DNA of 52,674 nt from Saprospiraceae bacterium (GTDB lineage: Bacteria; Bacteroidota; Bacteroidia; Chitinophagales; Saprospiraceae), in contig JABARE010000048.1 in NCBI GenBank assembly GCA_019187365.1, positions 1 to 52,674 of the forward strand. Direction: 5' to 3'. The notes under the pieces were generated by a model. That model was not told the origin of the DNA. It saw only the letters and a program-made list of their open reading frames with translations, and did no database searches. The translations under genes and the position numbers were made by a program. The first letter of the stretch is position 1; each line of letters starts with the position of its first letter. Below, one piece after another: positions 24,300 through 33,601 of the stretch.

Positions 24300-25505
24300 A
24301 TGAAAACTTACTTGTTGCACCTCGCTTCGGGATTGTTGGGTGGACTGATCGTCATGGCCGGGGTCGCCGGATTTCATAAGCAGTCTGCACATGAATCCAC
24401 GGCTCCCTTGGCACAGCGCGTAAGCCTCACAACAGCCCCAACAACCGGTCCTGATTTTTCACTTGCTGCCGAAAATGCCTTGCAGGTAGTCGTGCAGATC
24501 AACGCCCGCGAAAGCGAGCGCTTCGCACGGGAAAAAATGGAAGAGCAGCAGCCCTTTTTCAACCACCCCTTGTTCCGGGAATTTGATTTGCGCGGATTTG
24601 GTTTTGGCTTCCCGTACCAACTCAAAAAGGGCAGCGGCAGTGGCGTCATCTATTCTGAAGACGGCTACATTGTCACCAACAACCACGTCGTCGAATTTGC
24701 CGACGAGATCGAAGTCATCCTTCAGGATGGACGCACCTTCCGGGCAAAAAAGGTAGGCACCGACCCAAAGACGGACCTCGCTGTCCTGAAAATTGAAGCG
24801 GACAAGCTGCCGGTCCTCCCCATCGCCAATTCCGACGAGATCAAGGTGGGTGAGTGGGTTTTGGCCGTTGGTAACCCCTTTGGTTACCTGACTTCAACCG
24901 TTACAGCCGGCATCGTAAGCGCCAAAGGCCGGGACCTCAACCTGCTCGATGGCGACGAAGGCTTCAACCCATTTGACGGCGGCGGCGCTTCCCCAAATTC
25001 CGGAAAGGGCATTGAGGAATTTATCCAGACAGATGCTGCCGTCAACCCCGGCAACTCCGGGGGGGCACTGGTAGACGTAAACGGGCGCCTGGTTGGCATC
25101 AATTCGGCCATTGCCAGCAAAACGGGCTATTATTCCGGGTACTCCTTCGCCATTCCCTCAAACCTCATGACCAAAATCGTTCGCGAACTCATGGAGCATG
25201 GAACGTTTGAACGCGGCCGGCTCGGAATCGGCATCATCAACCTCGACGATGAATTGCGCAAAGAGCTGAACTATTCAGGAGACAACGGCGTTGTAATTAC
25301 TGAACTGGAGGATAAAGGTTCTGCAAAATATGCTGGTTTGCTTCCCAATGATGTCATTGTCGAAGTGAATAGTAAACAAATTAAATCCGTTGAGGATTTA
25401 CAAAAAGTCGTAGCTTTGTCCAAGGTTGGCGAGACACTCTACACCAAGATTATCCGCGAGGGTAAGGCCAAAGAGGTTCCCGTCAAAATCAGAAAAGTAA
25501 TTTAA
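24300..25505 (+). CDS. htrA: HtrA/DegP-family periplasmic serine protease
   Basis: A 401-residue trypsin-like protease with the full triad: H129 (TNNHVVEF), D159 (PKTDLAVL) and S253 (NPGNSGGALVD). An N-terminal hydrophobic stretch (about 8-24) is a signal or anchor. One PDZ domain (about 310-400, GIGIINLDDELRKEL... GDNGVVITELEDKGSAKYAGLLPNDVIVEVNSKQI) follows, against two in classical DegP. It degrades or refolds damaged periplasmic proteins. The frame opens at 24258, but the ATG at 24300 gives the proper signal sequence. It is monocistronic: a strong terminator follows. Confidence 0.92.
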   Translation: MKTYLLHLASGLLGGLIVMAGVAGFHKQSAHESTAPLAQRVSLTTAPTTGPDFSLAAENALQVVVQINARESERFAREKMEEQQPFFNHPLFREFDLRGFGFGFPYQLKKGSGSGVIYSEDGYIVTNNHVVEFADEIEVILQDGRTFRAKKVGTDPKTDLAVLKIEADKLPVLPIANSDEIKVGEWVLAVGNPFGYLTSTVTAGIVSAKGRDLNLLDGDEGFNPFDGGGASPNSGKGIEEFIQTDAAVNPGNSGGALVDVNGRLVGINSAIASKTGYYSGYSFAIPSNLMTKIVRELMEHGTFERGRLGIGIINLDDELRKELNYSGDNGVVITELEDKGSAKYAGLLPNDVIVEVNSKQIKSVEDLQKVVALSKVGETLYTKIIREGKAKEVPVKIRKVI

Positions 25506-25565
25506 ACATCAGGCGTAGCCTTTTGTAGCTTTCTATAAAGTTGGTTTTTCGTTTTGTTTGAAGGT

Positions 25566-25593
25566 CCCGGTCGCAAGGCCGGGATTTTTTTTT
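25566..25593 (+). terminator. Rho-independent terminator after htrA
   Basis: A 6-bp stem CCCGGT / GCCGGG with loop CGCAAG (25566-25583) is followed by A and nine T (25585-25593). It lies 60 bp beyond the htrA stop; its T tract ends just two bases before the comF start codon. Confidence 0.85.
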
Positions 25594-25595
25594 GT

Positions 25596-26321
25596 ATGAT
25601 ACCACATTCTCTTCTCCATGCGCTACGACATGGCCGCGACGGCCTGCTCGACTTGTTGTTTCCCCGTCTATGCCTTTCTTGTGGATTGCGCACGCTGGCT
25701 GAAGACGCCTTGTTCTGCCTCGATTGCCAGAGTCAACTCCACCCGGCAGATATGTACCGGTTTCCAGACAACGAAGTTGTGTCGCGCTTTCGCGGTCGCA
25801 TTGAGCTCACCGCAGGAGCGGCTTTGTTCTATTATGAAAAGGGAACCCGGCTCCAACAGCTCATCGAGCGGCTGAAATACCGTGGAGAAACCAACATCGG
25901 CCATTCACTTGGCGAGTATTTCGGCCGGCTGCTAAAAGATGTTGAGGCGTTTCGATCCATTGAATGGCTCGTTCCCGTTCCGCTCCATCCCAGGAAACAA
26001 GCCCTGCGCGGATACAATCAATCGGCCTGGATCGCCCGCGGGCTCTCGCTAAGTATGGGAATCCCCTTCCGGGAAGACCTGCTGGTGCGAACGAGGGAAA
26101 CGGACAGCCAAACCCGCAAAGGGCGCCACGAGCGCATGCAAAATATGTCTGCAGCCTTTGCCCTTACCCCACTTGCACGGCAACTTACCAAAGGGCATCA
26201 CATCGCTTTGGTAGACGACGTTTTGACAACAGGCGCCACCCTGGAATCCTGTGCGCTGAAGTTCAGGGAAGCATCCCCCATCTGCCGCTTGTCGATGCTC
26301 ACCCTGGGAATGACCTGCTGA
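25596..26321 (+). CDS. comF: ComF-family phosphoribosyltransferase-like competence protein
   Basis: A 241-residue ComF protein. An N-terminal zinc-binding segment has paired Cys (CLSCG... FCLDC, about 26-46) and the rest is a PRTase fold with signature VDDVLTTGATL (about 207-217). ComF/GntX proteins take part in DNA uptake; the exact reaction is unknown. The start at ATG 25596-25598 is chosen because the longer frame runs through the terminator. If transcription starts upstream of the terminator, expression depends on read-through; a promoter of its own is not clear. It converges with porW, 8 bp between stops. Confidence 0.88.
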   Translation: MIPHSLLHALRHGRDGLLDLLFPRLCLSCGLRTLAEDALFCLDCQSQLHPADMYRFPDNEVVSRFRGRIELTAGAALFYYEKGTRLQQLIERLKYRGETNIGHSLGEYFGRLLKDVEAFRSIEWLVPVPLHPRKQALRGYNQSAWIARGLSLSMGIPFREDLLVRTRETDSQTRKGRHERMQNMSAAFALTPLARQLTKGHHIALVDDVLTTGATLESCALKFREASPICRLSMLTLGMTC

Positions 26322-26329
26322 GTCCGGGC

Positions 26330-29248
26330 TCAGTTGGTTTTTTCGTACGTTTTCTTGTAAAAGCTCTTGTACTCGGAAAGGCTCTTGAGACGGAGGATCT
26401 CCCGGTAGTTGTTTTGTGTCACCGCCAGGATCTCCCAGTTGTCAAATTCCTGAATGTATTCGAGCGGCTTTTTCATTACGCCCTCCACATACTTCAGAGC
26501 CTGACGCGCATTGTCAAACTTGCGAATGACCAAAATGGGGTTGTTCGAATCGGTATCGAGCTCGACGCTCGTCATTTTCAACTTGTCCTGACGGTGGTAG
26601 TTCTCGTGGTAGTCGGAAATGGAAATCTTGATTTTATTGGTCATCCGTTCCTCCGGGTTGTATAAAAGCACCAGAACAAAGTGCATTTTATTTTCCTCCT
26701 CCTTAAAATTGAATTTTTCCAATTCACTCTCCCGGATCTGAATGAATGCATCCTGATCTCCCTTCAAAAAGCGAAGGATCTCTTTTGCCTTGACCTCTTC
26801 CGGTGTGCCGGGAAAATTGGCCACGACGTCGCGCAAGGCATTGACGTAAGCGTCTTTTCCCTCCGTCTGGCCGAGGCAAAACGCGCTGAGCAGGGTGGAT
26901 TTGGCAAAGAGCTTGTGCCCTCCCGCCATCTTATTGCGAAGGACCACCAGGATTTCCTGCGCTTCGCGGTATTGCCCGTTTTGGTAGCGGTTGTACGCTT
27001 CGTCGTACTGAAGCGTGATTTCGTCTTTGCGCTCCATGAGTTGCCGGACATACTCCTTATCATTCAACAGCCTGGCATAATGGCTGCCCGGAAATTCATA
27101 GGCAATCTGGTCACCCAGAGAATTTGCACATGCAGAGTCATCCAGATCGAGACAATTCAGGTAACTGTAGTACAAGGCGTCTGGCTTTCGTCCGGTGCGC
27201 GGGTACTTTTGGAGCAAGTCGGCGAAAGTCTGGTTGGACTTCGTGTAATTGTCCAGTTTCTCCCGGTAGAGTACCCCCAGTTGAAACATCGACTCCGCAA
27301 TCGAATTATGGAGAACTTCCGCTTGTTCGGGCGTTTCGGGAATCCCCTTGAGGATCTGGGCCAGATCGGCCTCCAGACTATCCGCGGCTTGTGCTTCTTC
27401 CGCAACCACCGAACCCGGAGCGATAAAGCTCGTCTTGTTTTTCCTCCTCCAATTGTCTTCCAGTGGCCGGTCTCCCCATTGTTGTTCGAATTGCGACCTA
27501 CCCCGGTTGGTGGTGCGTTGGTCGTAAGCAAAGAACTGGCTTGCCGTCTTTTTATTTTGGTTGCCGGCACCTCCAGTCCGGTCAAAAGGCGTTGCAGCAA
27601 AGGCATCCAATTCTGCGAACCGCGAGCGGTTCTCTTTGGGCAGATCCTGTACTTTGGCTTTTTTGGAATTCTTCAGCTGGATGGCCAAAGCGCGCTTTTC
27701 TTTTACCGGTAAGGCGGCAATGCGCAGCAGGCTGTCGTTTAGAGCAATCACAGAGAGGTGCCGGGCGATCTCCTCCAGGTTGGCAACGATTTTGCCCACC
27801 TGGGACCTGCGCCCGTCTTCTTTGGCCAACAAGGCCATGGTGCTGTCGTAGTAGTTTTTCGCGGGTAAGTATTGCTGACGCTCAAAATGAAGTCCCGCCA
27901 ACTGGTAATAGGTTTCCGCCTTTTGGTCATTCGAAGCATTTGGTGCCCGCAAAGAATTTTGAAATTGAGCCATGGCTTCCTCCACCGCACCCTGTTGCAG
28001 ATAAATCGCAGCAAGTGCATAGTACATCGTGGACTGGTAGTCTGCGTTCTTGGGATCGTCGATCAGTTTCTGTATCTTCGATGCTATGCTGGCGGGCTCG
28101 TTTCCTTCGCGAACCTCGTTGATCAGCAAATTCAGCCTTGCATGAAATGCCAGTTCGTAGGAGGGTTTTTGCTTCAGGCAGGTTTCAAAATACTGGTTTG
28201 AACTTTCGTAGCGAGCATTTTGCTGGTACAACTGTCCCAGAATAAAAGCAAAGCGAGCGCGCTCCGTTTTGGAATCAGCAAATTCAATGGCCGACTTCAG
28301 GGAGGCAATGGCCCTGGCCTGGTTTCCGGTGCGCAAATACAGGTCGGCATAAGAAGCATACAGCAATCCGCGGAGGGACGGGCGCGCATAAGGGTCCTGT
28401 TCCACTTTTCTATACAATTGCTCGGCTTCGTAAGGCTTACCCCTTTCGACCAGGTTCCTTCCTGCCCAGATCGCCCCTTCCCAGTAAGCGGGATAATGGG
28501 GAACTAGCCACGATCCTTCATTGGTCAGTGAGGCTTTGTTTTCATCCTCTTTCGCTGCGGGGGCGATGACGGGGATTTTGGCCGGGGTCGAAACGATGGC
28601 CTCGCCGGAAGGCTGCTCTTGAGGTTTGGATTTGGATTGCCCCTCTTTTTTGGCTTTCTTCTTGGCCTTGGCTTTTTCCTTTTGGGCCTTCTTGCGGTCC
28701 TTTGCCCTTAGCTCGGCTGCCTTTTTTCGATCTTTGGCCGTTGCTTCAGCCACTTCTTTTTTTTCTTCTACAGACCTGGCTTTGATCTTTTTGGTCTTCA
28801 CCCGGTCTTTGAGGGGGTCAAAGCTCTCCAGAAAATAGCGGAAGGAGTTTTCGGCGGTTTCGTAATCCCTTTTGAGGTATTGCGCTTTAGCAAGCAGCAG
28901 GTAGCAGTCGTCGGTCCAGTGGCTGACCCGGTGGTTGGTGATCACCACAGATACTTTTTCAATGGCTTTGTCGAGTTTGGGTTTGACGCCATCGGCCGAA
29001 CCGGAGGCCGCTTCCGGGAATACCGCCAGGACCTTGTTGTAATTATCTTTGTATCCTTGCCGTTGAGCAAGCAACACTTCGTCCATCAGCTCGTTTGCAT
29101 TGAAATAGCCGTTGTATTTTGAAGTTGTGTTGTGGTAAAATCGCCCAAATGCTGAGGGCTGGCCTTTTTTGCGATGGCTGACGCAGGCAGTAGCCAGCAG
29201 AGCGACCAGCATAAATGAGGCAATTTGCTTTCCCGACGCAGGTTTCAT
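26330..29248 (-). CDS. porW: T9SS-associated TPR lipoprotein (PorW/SprE-like)
   Basis: A 972-residue lipoprotein: lipobox ATAC at about 19-22, then the family start FGRFYHNTTSKYNGYFNANELMDE. A very Lys/Ala-rich charged segment follows (about 155-220). Many TPR-like helical repeats (about 230-700) and a C-terminal domain (about 760-970, EKFNFKEEENKMHFVLVLLYNPEE...) make up the rest. This matches PorW/SprE, an outer-membrane lipoprotein needed for type IX secretion and gliding in Bacteroidota. Five cargo proteins with T9SS sorting domains in this window fit. It is divergent from an M23 peptidase gene. A TAATTTTG -7 box lies 41 bp upstream of the start. The long ORF on the opposite strand (26681-27712) is a shadow. 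Confidence 0.85.
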   Translation of the reverse strand: MKPASGKQIASFMLVALLATACVSHRKKGQPSAFGRFYHNTTSKYNGYFNANELMDEVLLAQRQGYKDNYNKVLAVFPEAASGSADGVKPKLDKAIEKVSVVITNHRVSHWTDDCYLLLAKAQYLKRDYETAENSFRYFLESFDPLKDRVKTKKIKARSVEEKKEVAEATAKDRKKAAELRAKDRKKAQKEKAKAKKKAKKEGQSKSKPQEQPSGEAIVSTPAKIPVIAPAAKEDENKASLTNEGSWLVPHYPAYWEGAIWAGRNLVERGKPYEAEQLYRKVEQDPYARPSLRGLLYASYADLYLRTGNQARAIASLKSAIEFADSKTERARFAFILGQLYQQNARYESSNQYFETCLKQKPSYELAFHARLNLLINEVREGNEPASIASKIQKLIDDPKNADYQSTMYYALAAIYLQQGAVEEAMAQFQNSLRAPNASNDQKAETYYQLAGLHFERQQYLPAKNYYDSTMALLAKEDGRRSQVGKIVANLEEIARHLSVIALNDSLLRIAALPVKEKRALAIQLKNSKKAKVQDLPKENRSRFAELDAFAATPFDRTGGAGNQNKKTASQFFAYDQRTTNRGRSQFEQQWGDRPLEDNWRRKNKTSFIAPGSVVAEEAQAADSLEADLAQILKGIPETPEQAEVLHNSIAESMFQLGVLYREKLDNYTKSNQTFADLLQKYPRTGRKPDALYYSYLNCLDLDDSACANSLGDQIAYEFPGSHYARLLNDKEYVRQLMERKDEITLQYDEAYNRYQNGQYREAQEILVVLRNKMAGGHKLFAKSTLLSAFCLGQTEGKDAYVNALRDVVANFPGTPEEVKAKEILRFLKGDQDAFIQIRESELEKFNFKEEENKMHFVLVLLYNPEERMTNKIKISISDYHENYHRQDKLKMTSVELDTDSNNPILVIRKFDNARQALKYVEGVMKKPLEYIQEFDNWEILAVTQNNYREILRLKSLSEYKSFYKKTYEKTN

Positions 29249-29278
29249 GAATGGGCTGAAAGAGGTGTCTTTAATAAC

Positions 29279-29286
29279 TACTTTCG
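29279..29286 (+). promoter_or_regulatory. -7-like promoter box for the M23 peptidase gene
   Basis: TACTTTCG, one mismatch from TAnnTTTG, 34 bp before the ATG at 29321. It lies back to back with the porW box. Confidence 0.35.
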
Positions 29287-29288
29287 CG

Positions 29289-29296
29289 CAAAATTA
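29289..29296 (-). promoter_or_regulatory. -7 promoter box for porW/sprE
   Basis: TAATTTTG on the minus strand, an exact TAnnTTTG match, 40 bp upstream of the porW ATG. It shares the intergenic DNA with the divergent peptidase promoter. Confidence 0.5.
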
Positions 29297-29320
29297 TTAT
29301 TTAACCCAGTATTATTGTGG

Positions 29321-30226
29321 ATGGCTTCAAAGCTTCGGTTGGCAAGAAAATGGCTTGAGCAGCATCTTGAAAAGCGCTTTTTGCTGATCATTCGCAACGA
29401 AGAGACTTTTGAGGAAAAGGCCAGTTACAGGCTTACCCTCAAAAACCTTTACATCCTGGCCTGTTCAGTTGTCCTTGCCGGCAGCGTGCTGCTTTTCCTC
29501 CTCATCTCCTTCACCCCATTGAAGCGTTACATTCCGGGTTACGGCGACATCTATTCGCGAAGGGAATTCATAGAACTCGAACAGCAGATCGCCACGCTGG
29601 AGCGGTCGGTTGCGGCTCGCGACACCTACCTCCAAAGCGTACAGCGCATACTGGAAGGCCGGCCGGAAACCAAAGGGGACGTGGCCCGCAACGTCCAGAT
29701 CCACCAGGTCAAGCCTGAAGTCACTCCAAAGATTCCCGAGGACAGCCTGCTTCGCGCCGGCTTTGAAACCGTACTCTCCCGTGAACGGGCCAGCCCGGCG
29801 ACGCGTGGACGAACGCAGGCCCGCTTACCAGCCGGTGAGATGGCCGCAACACAACAGGAAATTACCCTGAGTGCCCCGCTTCGCGGCCCCATCGGTGCAG
29901 ACTACCATCCCGAGAGCGGCCACCTGGGCATCGATATCATGGCTGCAAAAAATACCCCGATCAAAGCCGTAATGGATGGAACCGTGATCCAGGCCGACTG
30001 GTCGGTCGAAAATGGCCATACCATTGCCCTCCAGCACGGCAATAACCTGGTCAGCATGTACAAACACAATTCTGCTTTGCTCAAGCGCACAGGTTCGCGA
30101 GTGAAGGCTGGAGAAGCCATTGCGATTGTCGGAAATACGGGAACCCTGACGGATGGCCCCCATTTGCATTTTGAACTGTGGTTTGGAGGCAGGCCGGTGA
30201 ACCCTTCTGACTACATCCTATTCTGA
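29321..30226 (+). CDS. M23-family peptidoglycan metallopeptidase
   Basis: A 301-residue protein. After a basic N-terminus, one membrane helix (about 44-66, LKNLYILACSVVLAGSVLLFLLI). A coiled-coil stalk follows (about 80-120), then a C-terminal LytM domain with HLGIDIMA (zinc H and D, about 205-210) and GPHLHFELW (about 284-292). This is a periplasm-facing endopeptidase that could cut peptide crosslinks or serve as a non-enzymatic regulator, but the key residues are all there. The start at ATG 29321 is preferred; the longer frame lacks a signal. In several Bacteroidota an M23 gene sits next to sprE, and this arrangement matches. Confidence 0.88.
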   Translation: MASKLRLARKWLEQHLEKRFLLIIRNEETFEEKASYRLTLKNLYILACSVVLAGSVLLFLLISFTPLKRYIPGYGDIYSRREFIELEQQIATLERSVAARDTYLQSVQRILEGRPETKGDVARNVQIHQVKPEVTPKIPEDSLLRAGFETVLSRERASPATRGRTQARLPAGEMAATQQEITLSAPLRGPIGADYHPESGHLGIDIMAAKNTPIKAVMDGTVIQADWSVENGHTIALQHGNNLVSMYKHNSALLKRTGSRVKAGEAIAIVGNTGTLTDGPHLHFELWFGGRPVNPSDYILF

Positions 30227-30259
30227 ATCCCGGCAGCTAACTTGCGGCTGCATTCACTT

Positions 30260-32764
30260 ATGGAACAGCATCGCTATCAGGGGCTCAGCCATGCCGAAGT
30301 CTTGCGCCGACGCGAGATACATGGAGAAAACTATCTGAATCCAGGCGGAAGGCCGGCATGGGTTGAATGGATATTGCCCGTCGTATCAGAACCCCTTTTT
30401 ATCATTCTGATGTTTACGGCAGCGCTCTACTTTTTGCTCGGAGAAAACGGAGAAGGGACCATCATGCTGGTAGCGCTTGCCTTTGTGTCGGGAATTTCGC
30501 TGTTCCAGGAAACCCGCAGTCGCAAAGCTGAACGCGCCCTCAGGGGTTTGCTGGAACCCAGGGCACGCGTTTACCGGGAGGGGTCTCTGGAATCGATACC
30601 CTATCGCGACCTCGTTATCGGCGACGTGCTGGTGGTGGAAGACGGCGACATCGTTCCTGCAGACGGCATGCTGCTCGAAAGTCACGATCTGACCATCGAC
30701 GAGAGCCTGCTTACCGGAGAATCCGCTTCGCTCTACAAAGGAATGGATGCAGAGGATCGCGCCCTGTACCAAGGAACGCAGGTATTGTCGGGTTACGGGG
30801 TGGCAGAGGTGGTAAAGACAGGCCGTTCAACGCGTTTTGGCACCATTCACGTCAGTATGGAGTCCATCCGCACCGAGAAAACCCCGATCCAGATACAGAT
30901 CCAACAGTTTGTGCGCCGGATGGTACAACTTGGCCTGGTGGCCTTTTTGGCCATCTGGGCCATCCACTCCGCCATTACCCAAAACCTGGTGTACGGATTG
31001 CTCAAGGGTCTTACCCTCAGCATGTCGCTGCTGCCGGAAGAAATTCCGGTCGCATTCAGCACCTTCATGGCGCTGGGAGCAATGCATCTTTACAGAAAGA
31101 AAGTTCTGGTCAAAACGCCCTCGACCGTCGAAGCGCTTGGAGCGGTCACGGTGATCTGTCTGGATAAAACGGGCACCATTACCGAGAATACGATGCGGCT
31201 CAGCGGACTTTACGATTTTCGCTCCGGACACCGTTCGCTGGACATAAGCTCTGATGCACAGGAAAGCGAGCTCATCGAATGTGCGATGTGGGCTTCCGAA
31301 ACGGAGCCGTTTGATCCCATGGAACGGTCCATTCACGAGACGTACGCGGCAACGCACGCAACCGACCTGCGCAAGGAGTTTACCATGGTTCGCGAGTATC
31401 CGCTAGGCGGCAAGCCTCCTGTAATGACCCACGTTTTTGCCGATGTCGAAGGGAACACCATCGTTGCTTGCAAAGGTGGCCTGGAAAGCGTGATGGCGAT
31501 GTGTAAACTTTCCAACGTTCAACGCGAGTCGTTGCTGCGTCAAAGCGCCTATTTCGGGGATCTTGGGCATCGCATCCTCGCCGTTGCCCGCGGACACCGA
31601 ACGGACGGCCAATTACCCGACGACCAGTTTTCCATTCCAATGGAGATGCTGGGGCTGATTTCCTTTGTCGATCCTCCAAAATCCAACATGCGTCAAACCC
31701 TGCAGGCTTTTCGCGAAGCAGGCATCCGCGTCAACATTCTCAGCGGCGATTACGCCAATACCACCCTGGCCATTGCCCGCCAGCTCGGAATGGAGAAAAC
31801 GGAAAGCAGCATGACGGGGGAGGAGGTTTTGCGGCTGTCGCCCGGGGAGTTGAACGAAGAGATTGGCCGGCATTCAGTTTTTTCGCGCATGTTTCCCGAA
31901 GCGAAGCTCCGGGTCATCGAGGCCCTAAAAGGATCGGGAGAGATCGTCGCCATGACCGGCGACGGCGTAAACGACGCTCCGGCACTCAAAGCCGCTCACA
32001 TCGGCATAGCCATGGGCAACCGGGGCAGCGAGCTTGCCCGAAAGACCGCCTCGCTCGTTTTGGCCGATGACGACGTTTCGCGCATGGTCGACGGCATCGC
32101 GCTAGGCCGCCGAATCTACGAGAACCTCAAAAAGGCCATCCAATACATCATTTCGATACACATCCCCATCATCCTGATCGTCACCATACCCGTCGTCTTT
32201 CTTTGGGAGTTTACGGATTTTTTCACCCCCGTGCACGTCATCTTCCTCGAATTGATCATGGGTCCCACCTGTTCAATACTCTTTGAGAACGAGCCCATTG
32301 AACCCAGGTCCATGCAGCAGCCACCCAGGAAATTCACCGCGGAACTGTTCACCTGGAGGGAATTGTCAACCAGCATGGTACAGGGCCTGGTCATCACGGC
32401 AGTTTGCCTCGGGCTGGCCTGGTATTGCCTTATGCTCGGAGACTCGGAATCCAAAACGCGGACACTGCTCTATACCTGCCTCGTTTTTTCTAACATCTTC
32501 CTGACGCTGGTAAACCGTTCCTTCATAGAATCGGCGGTCGCCACCCTGCGCTACCGCAACCCACTGGTGCCGGTCATCCTGGGACTTTCGCTGGCTGCCC
32601 TGGCGCTCACCCTTTACCATCCCGGAGTCCGATCGCTGTTTCTATTTGAGGCGCTGGCGCCGCGAGAAGTGCTGTTGTGCCTGGGACTCGGGGTTGCCGC
32701 TGTGGGCTGGATGGAGCTTGTCAAATGGCGCTGGCGCCGGAATTTTCGCAGGAACCCATCCTGA
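30260..32764 (+). CDS. P-type cation-transporting ATPase (P2-like)
   Basis: An 834-residue ATPase. N-terminal cation ATPase domain (HRYQGLSHAEVLRRREIHGENYL), actuator motif TGES (about 152-155), ion-binding helix SLLPEEIPVAF (about 256-266; PEEIP in place of the commoner PEGLP), phosphorylated D302 in DKTGTITEN, hinge MTGDGVNDAPALKAAHIGIAMG, and a C-terminal block of six membrane helices. It transports a cation, perhaps Ca2+, but the ion cannot be told from motifs. The open frame begins at a TTG at 30242; the ATG at 30260 is the more likely start. It lies 33 bp after the M23 peptidase gene and converges with birA. Confidence 0.88.
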   Translation: MEQHRYQGLSHAEVLRRREIHGENYLNPGGRPAWVEWILPVVSEPLFIILMFTAALYFLLGENGEGTIMLVALAFVSGISLFQETRSRKAERALRGLLEPRARVYREGSLESIPYRDLVIGDVLVVEDGDIVPADGMLLESHDLTIDESLLTGESASLYKGMDAEDRALYQGTQVLSGYGVAEVVKTGRSTRFGTIHVSMESIRTEKTPIQIQIQQFVRRMVQLGLVAFLAIWAIHSAITQNLVYGLLKGLTLSMSLLPEEIPVAFSTFMALGAMHLYRKKVLVKTPSTVEALGAVTVICLDKTGTITENTMRLSGLYDFRSGHRSLDISSDAQESELIECAMWASETEPFDPMERSIHETYAATHATDLRKEFTMVREYPLGGKPPVMTHVFADVEGNTIVACKGGLESVMAMCKLSNVQRESLLRQSAYFGDLGHRILAVARGHRTDGQLPDDQFSIPMEMLGLISFVDPPKSNMRQTLQAFREAGIRVNILSGDYANTTLAIARQLGMEKTESSMTGEEVLRLSPGELNEEIGRHSVFSRMFPEAKLRVIEALKGSGEIVAMTGDGVNDAPALKAAHIGIAMGNRGSELARKTASLVLADDDVSRMVDGIALGRRIYENLKKAIQYIISIHIPIILIVTIPVVFLWEFTDFFTPVHVIFLELIMGPTCSILFENEPIEPRSMQQPPRKFTAELFTWRELSTSMVQGLVITAVCLGLAWYCLMLGDSESKTRTLLYTCLVFSNIFLTLVNRSFIESAVATLRYRNPLVPVILGLSLAALALTLYHPGVRSLFLFEALAPREVLLCLGLGVAAVGWMELVKWRWRRNFRRNPS

Positions 32765-32791
32765 AAACCCTTACGCTCTTTCCCCTTTCCG

Positions 32792-33532
32792 TCAGAGTGG
32801 CAAACTCTGAATGGTGCCATGAACGAACGTTCGTAAGTTTCCGTTTTTTTCCATGAGTACGAGGCGACCGTCGCCCAGGACTTCGCGTACAGTTGCGGAA
32901 AATGGGGAGCCATCTGGTTCGACGTATTGCAGCCAGCCATCCCGACCGTAGAGTCGTTCGTTGTATTGTTGCAACAAGGTCTCCCGATCATCTAAGTGTG
33001 CAAACCAGTGCAGGAGCTGCTGGCGCACTTCGACGGCCAGCCCGGAAAGCTCAAAGCGCTTTCCACACCGGAGAAACAGTGAAGTGGCCCGCAGACCGGA
33101 AGGAAATTCCGACTGGTTGACGTTTACTCCAACGCCGGCAAGGCAAAAGTGCACCTGCTTCCCCCTCAGGACGTTCTGAAGAAGGATGCCCGCGATTTTT
33201 TCATTGCCCGAATACAGGTCGTTGGGCCACTTGATCGACAGACCGCTCGTCTCCCGGGCATCAAGGCTGTGGAATACCGCAAGGGAAGCGGCAAGCTGCA
33301 GGTCGAAAATGCGGTCTACGGGAAGTTCCAGCGGGCCGAGCAAATAACTGGCCAGCAGGTTTTGACCAGGCGCACTGACCCACTGTCTGCCAAATTGTCC
33401 TCTTCCTTCCGACTGAAAGTCAGCAATAACCATAAATCCTTGCTCCGGTATGGAATTTGCAAGCAGGTTTATAAGCTGTGCATTCGTCGAATCCGTTTCC
33501 GGCAGGTACAGATGGGGAAATCCGAAATACAT
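32792..33532 (-). CDS. birA: Biotin--[acetyl-CoA-carboxylase] ligase
   Basis: A 246-residue ligase. It adds biotin to the carboxyl-carrier subunit of acetyl-CoA carboxylase through biotinyl-AMP. Visible: substrate-binding DSTNAQL (about 13-19), GRGQFGRQW (43-51), SIKWPNDLYSGNEKIAGIL with the catalytic Lys (about 112-116), and GVGVNVNQ (about 132-139). There is no N-terminal DNA-binding domain, so it does not repress transcription like E. coli BirA. A dispersed palindrome sits at the 3' end of the gene and is read as Leu-Arg-Thr-Phe-Val. It is divergent from rsfS across an AT-rich gap with an AAATATT/AATATTT inverted repeat (33534-33552). Confidence 0.93.
   Translation of the reverse strand: MYFGFPHLYLPETDSTNAQLINLLANSIPEQGFMVIADFQSEGRGQFGRQWVSAPGQNLLASYLLGPLELPVDRIFDLQLAASLAVFHSLDARETSGLSIKWPNDLYSGNEKIAGILLQNVLRGKQVHFCLAGVGVNVNQSEFPSGLRATSLFLRCGKRFELSGLAVEVRQQLLHWFAHLDDRETLLQQYNERLYGRDGWLQYVEPDGSPFSATVREVLGDGRLVLMEKNGNLRTFVHGTIQSLPL
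32823..32834. repeat. Dispersed palindrome, copy 4 (3' end of birA)
   Basis: ACGAACGTTCGT perfect 12-bp palindrome, about 30 bp before the birA stop and near the 3' end of the convergent ATPase gene. Confidence 0.7.
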
Positions 33533-33601
33533 TAAATATTTTCTTAATATTTAAAATCGGGAATTCTTTTTACTTTTACTCAACTAAAGGCAAAGATTGC
33601 A

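Noticed and set aside
26681..27712. 343-residue ORF opposite porW
   Set aside because: Shadow of the porW coding frame; no domain pattern and rich in residues typical of reversed Lys/Glu-rich sequence.
30242..30259. TTG start for the P-type ATPase
   Set aside because: An ATG six codons later fits the usual N-terminus of the family.
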